Assembly (NCBI GenBank): GCA_905373555.1 | Contig: CAJPTP010000044.1 | Coordinates: forward strand, 1-7,605 | Length of the DNA stretch: 7,605 bases | From: an uncultured Francisella sp. | GTDB taxonomy: Bacteria > Pseudomonadota > Gammaproteobacteria > Burkholderiales > Neisseriaceae | Reading direction: 5' to 3' | Shown: positions 6,243 to 7,605 of the stretch, piece after piece | How positions within the stretch are numbered: the first letter of the stretch is position 1 | Layout: every line of letters begins with the position of its first letter | The notes under the pieces: generated by a model | Told to the model about the DNA's origin: nothing | What the model saw: only the letters and a program-made list of their open reading frames with translations | Databases searched by the model: none | Translations under genes and position numbers: made by a program

Positions 6243-6428
6243 ATGCGAGAAGTGTTGATGTAAAAAACGCCATGAAGTCATGACACAACCGCTTCTCAGA
6301 CTGTCGTGTTGCGCAAGCTCGAAGAAAAGCGATCCGAACCTTCAAAGGTCGCTTGAGAACTTTTCTTTCGATCTTTCAAAACCAAAGCAAACAACTACGA
6401 CAGGAGAGGGCGTCAACACTTCTCGCAT
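6243..6428. mobile_element. 186-bp segment bounded by 18-bp inverted repeats (MITE-like or invertible)
   Basis: The left end ATGCGAGAAGTGTTGATG (6243-6260) matches the reverse complement of 6411-6428 at 17 of 18 positions, the first 16 being identical. The interior of 150 bp has no gene of note and includes a bulged foldback (about 6321-6369). No target-site duplication is visible directly outside the repeats (flanks ATGT and GCTT). Both repeats begin with ATG read inward and are preceded by a purine-rich Shine-Dalgarno-like string (AAGGGG on the left; AAAGGA on the minus strand at right). The inward frames read MREVLM-stop from the left and a 28-residue frame from the right. No transposase or recombinase for it is in the window. 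Confidence 0.6.
6321..6369. repeat. Imperfect foldback inside the inverted-repeat segment
   Basis: AAGCG (6327-6331) and ACCTT (6338-6342) pair with AAGGT and CGCTT (6345-6354) around a 2-nt turn, leaving a 6-nt bulge. The outer GAAAAG/CTTTTC bases (near 6324 and 6360) extend the symmetry with a further internal loop. Central foldbacks are common in MITE-like elements and in small structured RNAs. Confidence 0.45.
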
Positions 6429-6654
6429 GCTTTTCCTTTCAAAATGGCGCAGATGAACAATAAAACTCATCCAAGAGCGCGGCTTGTTCACGAGGGGAGT
6501 TGGGGAGGGGCGTCGAATCCTCTTCCGCCCGTCCGCAGGCTCCGCGGGCAATGGCGCAGAACGGTCGCGAAGGGGCCGGCGTCTCATGGTTTCGTTGTGT
6601 TTTCGCGCGCTGTCGCAAAGAGCGATTATGTCATTGAACGTGGGGTGACCATTT

Positions 6655-6870
6655 ATGGACTTACTGGTTAAAGCTTGCGGATGTCGCTCCGATTTTTTGA
6701 TTATGGCCAGTGTGGTGCTATTGCAAGATGCGTTTTACATTGGTTCGTTTCTTGTGGCATGGAGATTTTTATCAGAGACAAAAAAGTATTTATTAAAGCT
6801 CAAGTATAAATATTTTGGATCTAGAAGAAAACCAGAAAGCGCATTAAATAAAGAAGACGACAAAAGCTAG
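6655..6870 (+). CDS. Small single-helix membrane protein of unknown function (71 aa)
   Basis: The ATG at 6655 follows GGGGTGA (6642-6648) with 6-nt spacing, a reasonable ribosome site. The protein has a short N-terminus with two Cys (VKACGCRSD), one hydrophobic stretch at about 15-38 (LIMASVVLLQDAFYIGSFLV), then a strongly basic, Tyr/Lys-rich part (KKYLLKLKYKYFGSRRK) and an acidic end (NKEDDKS). The second half is AT-rich. Topology would place the basic tail in the cytoplasm. No family is recognised. The 5' part lies in more GC-rich DNA than the 3' part, so the gene may be a junction product or a remnant. The lack of a visible promoter lowers confidence. Confidence 0.5.
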   Translation: MDLLVKACGCRSDFLIMASVVLLQDAFYIGSFLVAWRFLSETKKYLLKLKYKYFGSRRKPESALNKEDDKS

Positions 6871-7032
6871 GGCGCGCATGCTATTTCATCCCACCGGCCG
6901 GGAACAAGGCCAAGCGGATTGGATCAAATTGTCATCGTTTCTATTTTGATTTAGTTGAAACTCAAAAGGATGCGACTTGGGCTTGAGCTAAACAGACAGT
7001 TCTTTCCCCAAGAGAAATAGGGTGTGTTTCTA
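6871..7032. other. Gap between the small membrane gene and the IS end
   Basis: No gene, clear promoter or terminator is seen. It holds one copy of the near-direct repeat (6897-6911), then AT-rich sequence up to the IS-like end. Confidence 0.4.
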
Positions 7033-7042
7033 GGGTGTGTTT
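7019..7042. repeat. Tandem copies of an IS-end-like sequence
   Basis: AGGGTGTGTTT occurs at 7019-7029 and again at 7032-7042, period 13. The join contains CTAG (7030-7033), a four-base target of the YTAR kind used by IS5-type elements. The inner copy continues as GTTAATTC and is likely the terminal repeat of the adjoining element; the outer copy may be a relic of a second insertion. Confidence 0.5.
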
Positions 7043-7605
7043 GTTAATTCATTTTGGCGGCTTTCCTTTCCGAAGACAAACTTTTTTTTCGTTCTTTTTG
7101 AGCCACTGCCGTTCACTCAACCAAGAGTTTTAACCAAGCCTAGGAGCAAGCAGGGTCACAAAGGCAGCAAACATCGAAACGGTTTTGGCGTATCCGGTTG
7201 AGACGCCTCGCGCTTTCTTGATCCTTTCAAAATCGTTCTCGATTAGGCGCCGCTCTTGGTCAATGTGCTTGTCGATTATCTTGGGTTTCTGGCTGTTATT
7301 GCGGGAGGCGTGCTCCGTGATCCATCACTTAACCGCCGCAAACCGCTCAATGACTGAGCCGGCGTATCCTTTGTCGCCCAAGAAATCACGTTGACCGCGC
7401 TCTTCGGCGTCATGCTTGCCGGCTTTGGGCTGATATTTCTCTTCTGCAATTTGGATCAGATTGCGGGTCTCCTTTGAATCGCGGACATTGCCCGCTGTGA
7501 CGGTGAAGTCGAGCGGGTTTCCGCGCCGTCGGCCATCATGCGCATCTTGTGTTGTCGGGCAGCCGGCCGTTTTGCCGATGCTCCGGTTTCCGCCCTTGGC
7601 TCCCG
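7034..7605 (-). mobile_element. Partial IS5-type insertion sequence, cut by the window end
   Basis: The element runs from the putative terminal repeat (GGTGTGTTTGTTAATTC, from 7034) through about 95 bp of non-coding DNA into the 3' part of a DDE transposase on the minus strand. The other terminal repeat and the 5' transposase region are outside the window, so full length and target duplication cannot be judged. Confidence 0.65.
7130..7605 (-). pseudogene. IS5-family DDE transposase, 3' fragment with disruptions
   Basis: Reading the minus strand, the segment gives GAKGGNRSIGKT, then GNPLDFTVTAGNVRDSK, FLGDKGYAGS with the second catalytic Asp (codon 7373-7375), and RRLIENDFERIKKARGVSTGY with the catalytic Glu (codon 7238-7240), ending FAAFVTLLAPRLG before TAA at 7130-7132. 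These are the C-terminal landmarks of IS5-type transposases; the first Asp is off the window. An in-frame TGA at 7325-7327 separates the Asp and Glu blocks. Around 7521-7554 the expected strand (TTKMRMMADG-type) is out of frame, explained by one extra base in ACAACACAAG and one missing base near GGCGCGGAAAC. TGA is the normal stop of neighbouring genes, so it is not read as Trp. The enzyme is almost certainly inactive unless the changes are sequence errors. Confidence 0.8.

Larger units (their letters stand above)
5549..6911. repeat. Near-identical 15-bp direct repeats flanking the AT-rich segment
   Basis: GCCGGGAACAAAGCC (5549-5563) recurs as GCCGGGAACAAGGCC (6897-6911), 14 of 15 identical and in the same orientation. 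The two copies bracket both small membrane genes and the inverted-repeat segment. They could be target-site or attachment-type duplications, but a match of this length can also arise by chance in GC-rich DNA. Confidence 0.3.

Noticed and set aside
6490..6535. tRNA-like 3' end (GTCGAATCC followed by CCGCC)
   Set aside because: The T-stem has a mismatch and the loop lacks the usual TTC; no acceptor, D or anticodon arms can be built upstream.
6444..6671. 75-codon plus-strand frame (MAQMNNKTHPRARL...) overlapping the 71-aa gene
   Set aside because: No ribosome site, no recognisable pattern, and a 17-nt overlap with a better-supported start; kept as unlikely rather than impossible.
5874..7219. 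TCCTTTCAAAA occurring three times (near 5876, 6434 and 7211)
   Set aside because: One copy lies in transposase coding sequence and the flanks do not align; short enough to be chance.
7325..7327. TGA as tryptophan (alternative code) in the transposase
   Set aside because: Neighbouring genes end normally at TGA (3852, 5476) and the transposase has other damage.

Overview
The window looks like a GC-rich proteobacterial chromosome (about 1-5930) that passes into a mosaic accessory segment (about 5930-7605) with AT-rich stretches and insertion-sequence remains. High GC3, frequent TTG leucine codons, and the pairing of a DUF815-type ATPase with a DASS-type carboxylate transporter suggest a betaproteobacterium (Burkholderiales-like). 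That assignment is an inference from style and gene content; no rRNA or other marker is present.

Core part. On the minus strand, 72-2141 encodes a CLC-family Cl-/H+ antiporter with every diagnostic motif, followed by an unusual Ala/Pro/Gly-rich tail of about 235 residues. A 750-bp gene-free region (2142-2892) separates it from the divergently transcribed plus-strand genes. This region holds a 113-nt T-free, purine-dominated tract containing a 17-bp tandem repeat, homopolymer runs (G6-A7, T8, G8), a candidate promoter and a strong GC hairpin. The plus strand then carries a DUF815-type P-loop ATPase (2893-3852) and an SLC13/DASS anion (dicarboxylate-type) transporter (4037-5476). The transporter start overlaps the stop of a 10-codon mini-ORF that has its own strong Shine-Dalgarno sequence, which suggests translational coupling. 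No joint pathway links these three genes; two are membrane transporters of anions.

Accessory part. After about 450 bp with no confident gene there is a terminator-like hairpin. The composition then drops sharply in GC. Two small membrane proteins of unknown function follow (86 aa at 5974-6234 and 71 aa at 6655-6870). Between them lies a 186-bp segment bounded by an 18-bp inverted repeat (17/18 identical). It could be a MITE-like element or an invertible switch. The right edge holds the 3' part of an IS5-type DDE transposase on the minus strand, broken by an in-frame TGA and probably by two compensating frameshifts, so it is very likely a pseudogene cut by the window end.

No CRISPR array, rRNA or convincing tRNA was seen. 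The most unusual items are the 186-bp inverted-repeat segment, the mini-ORF coupling ahead of the transporter, the tail on the CLC protein, and the purine-rich intergenic region.
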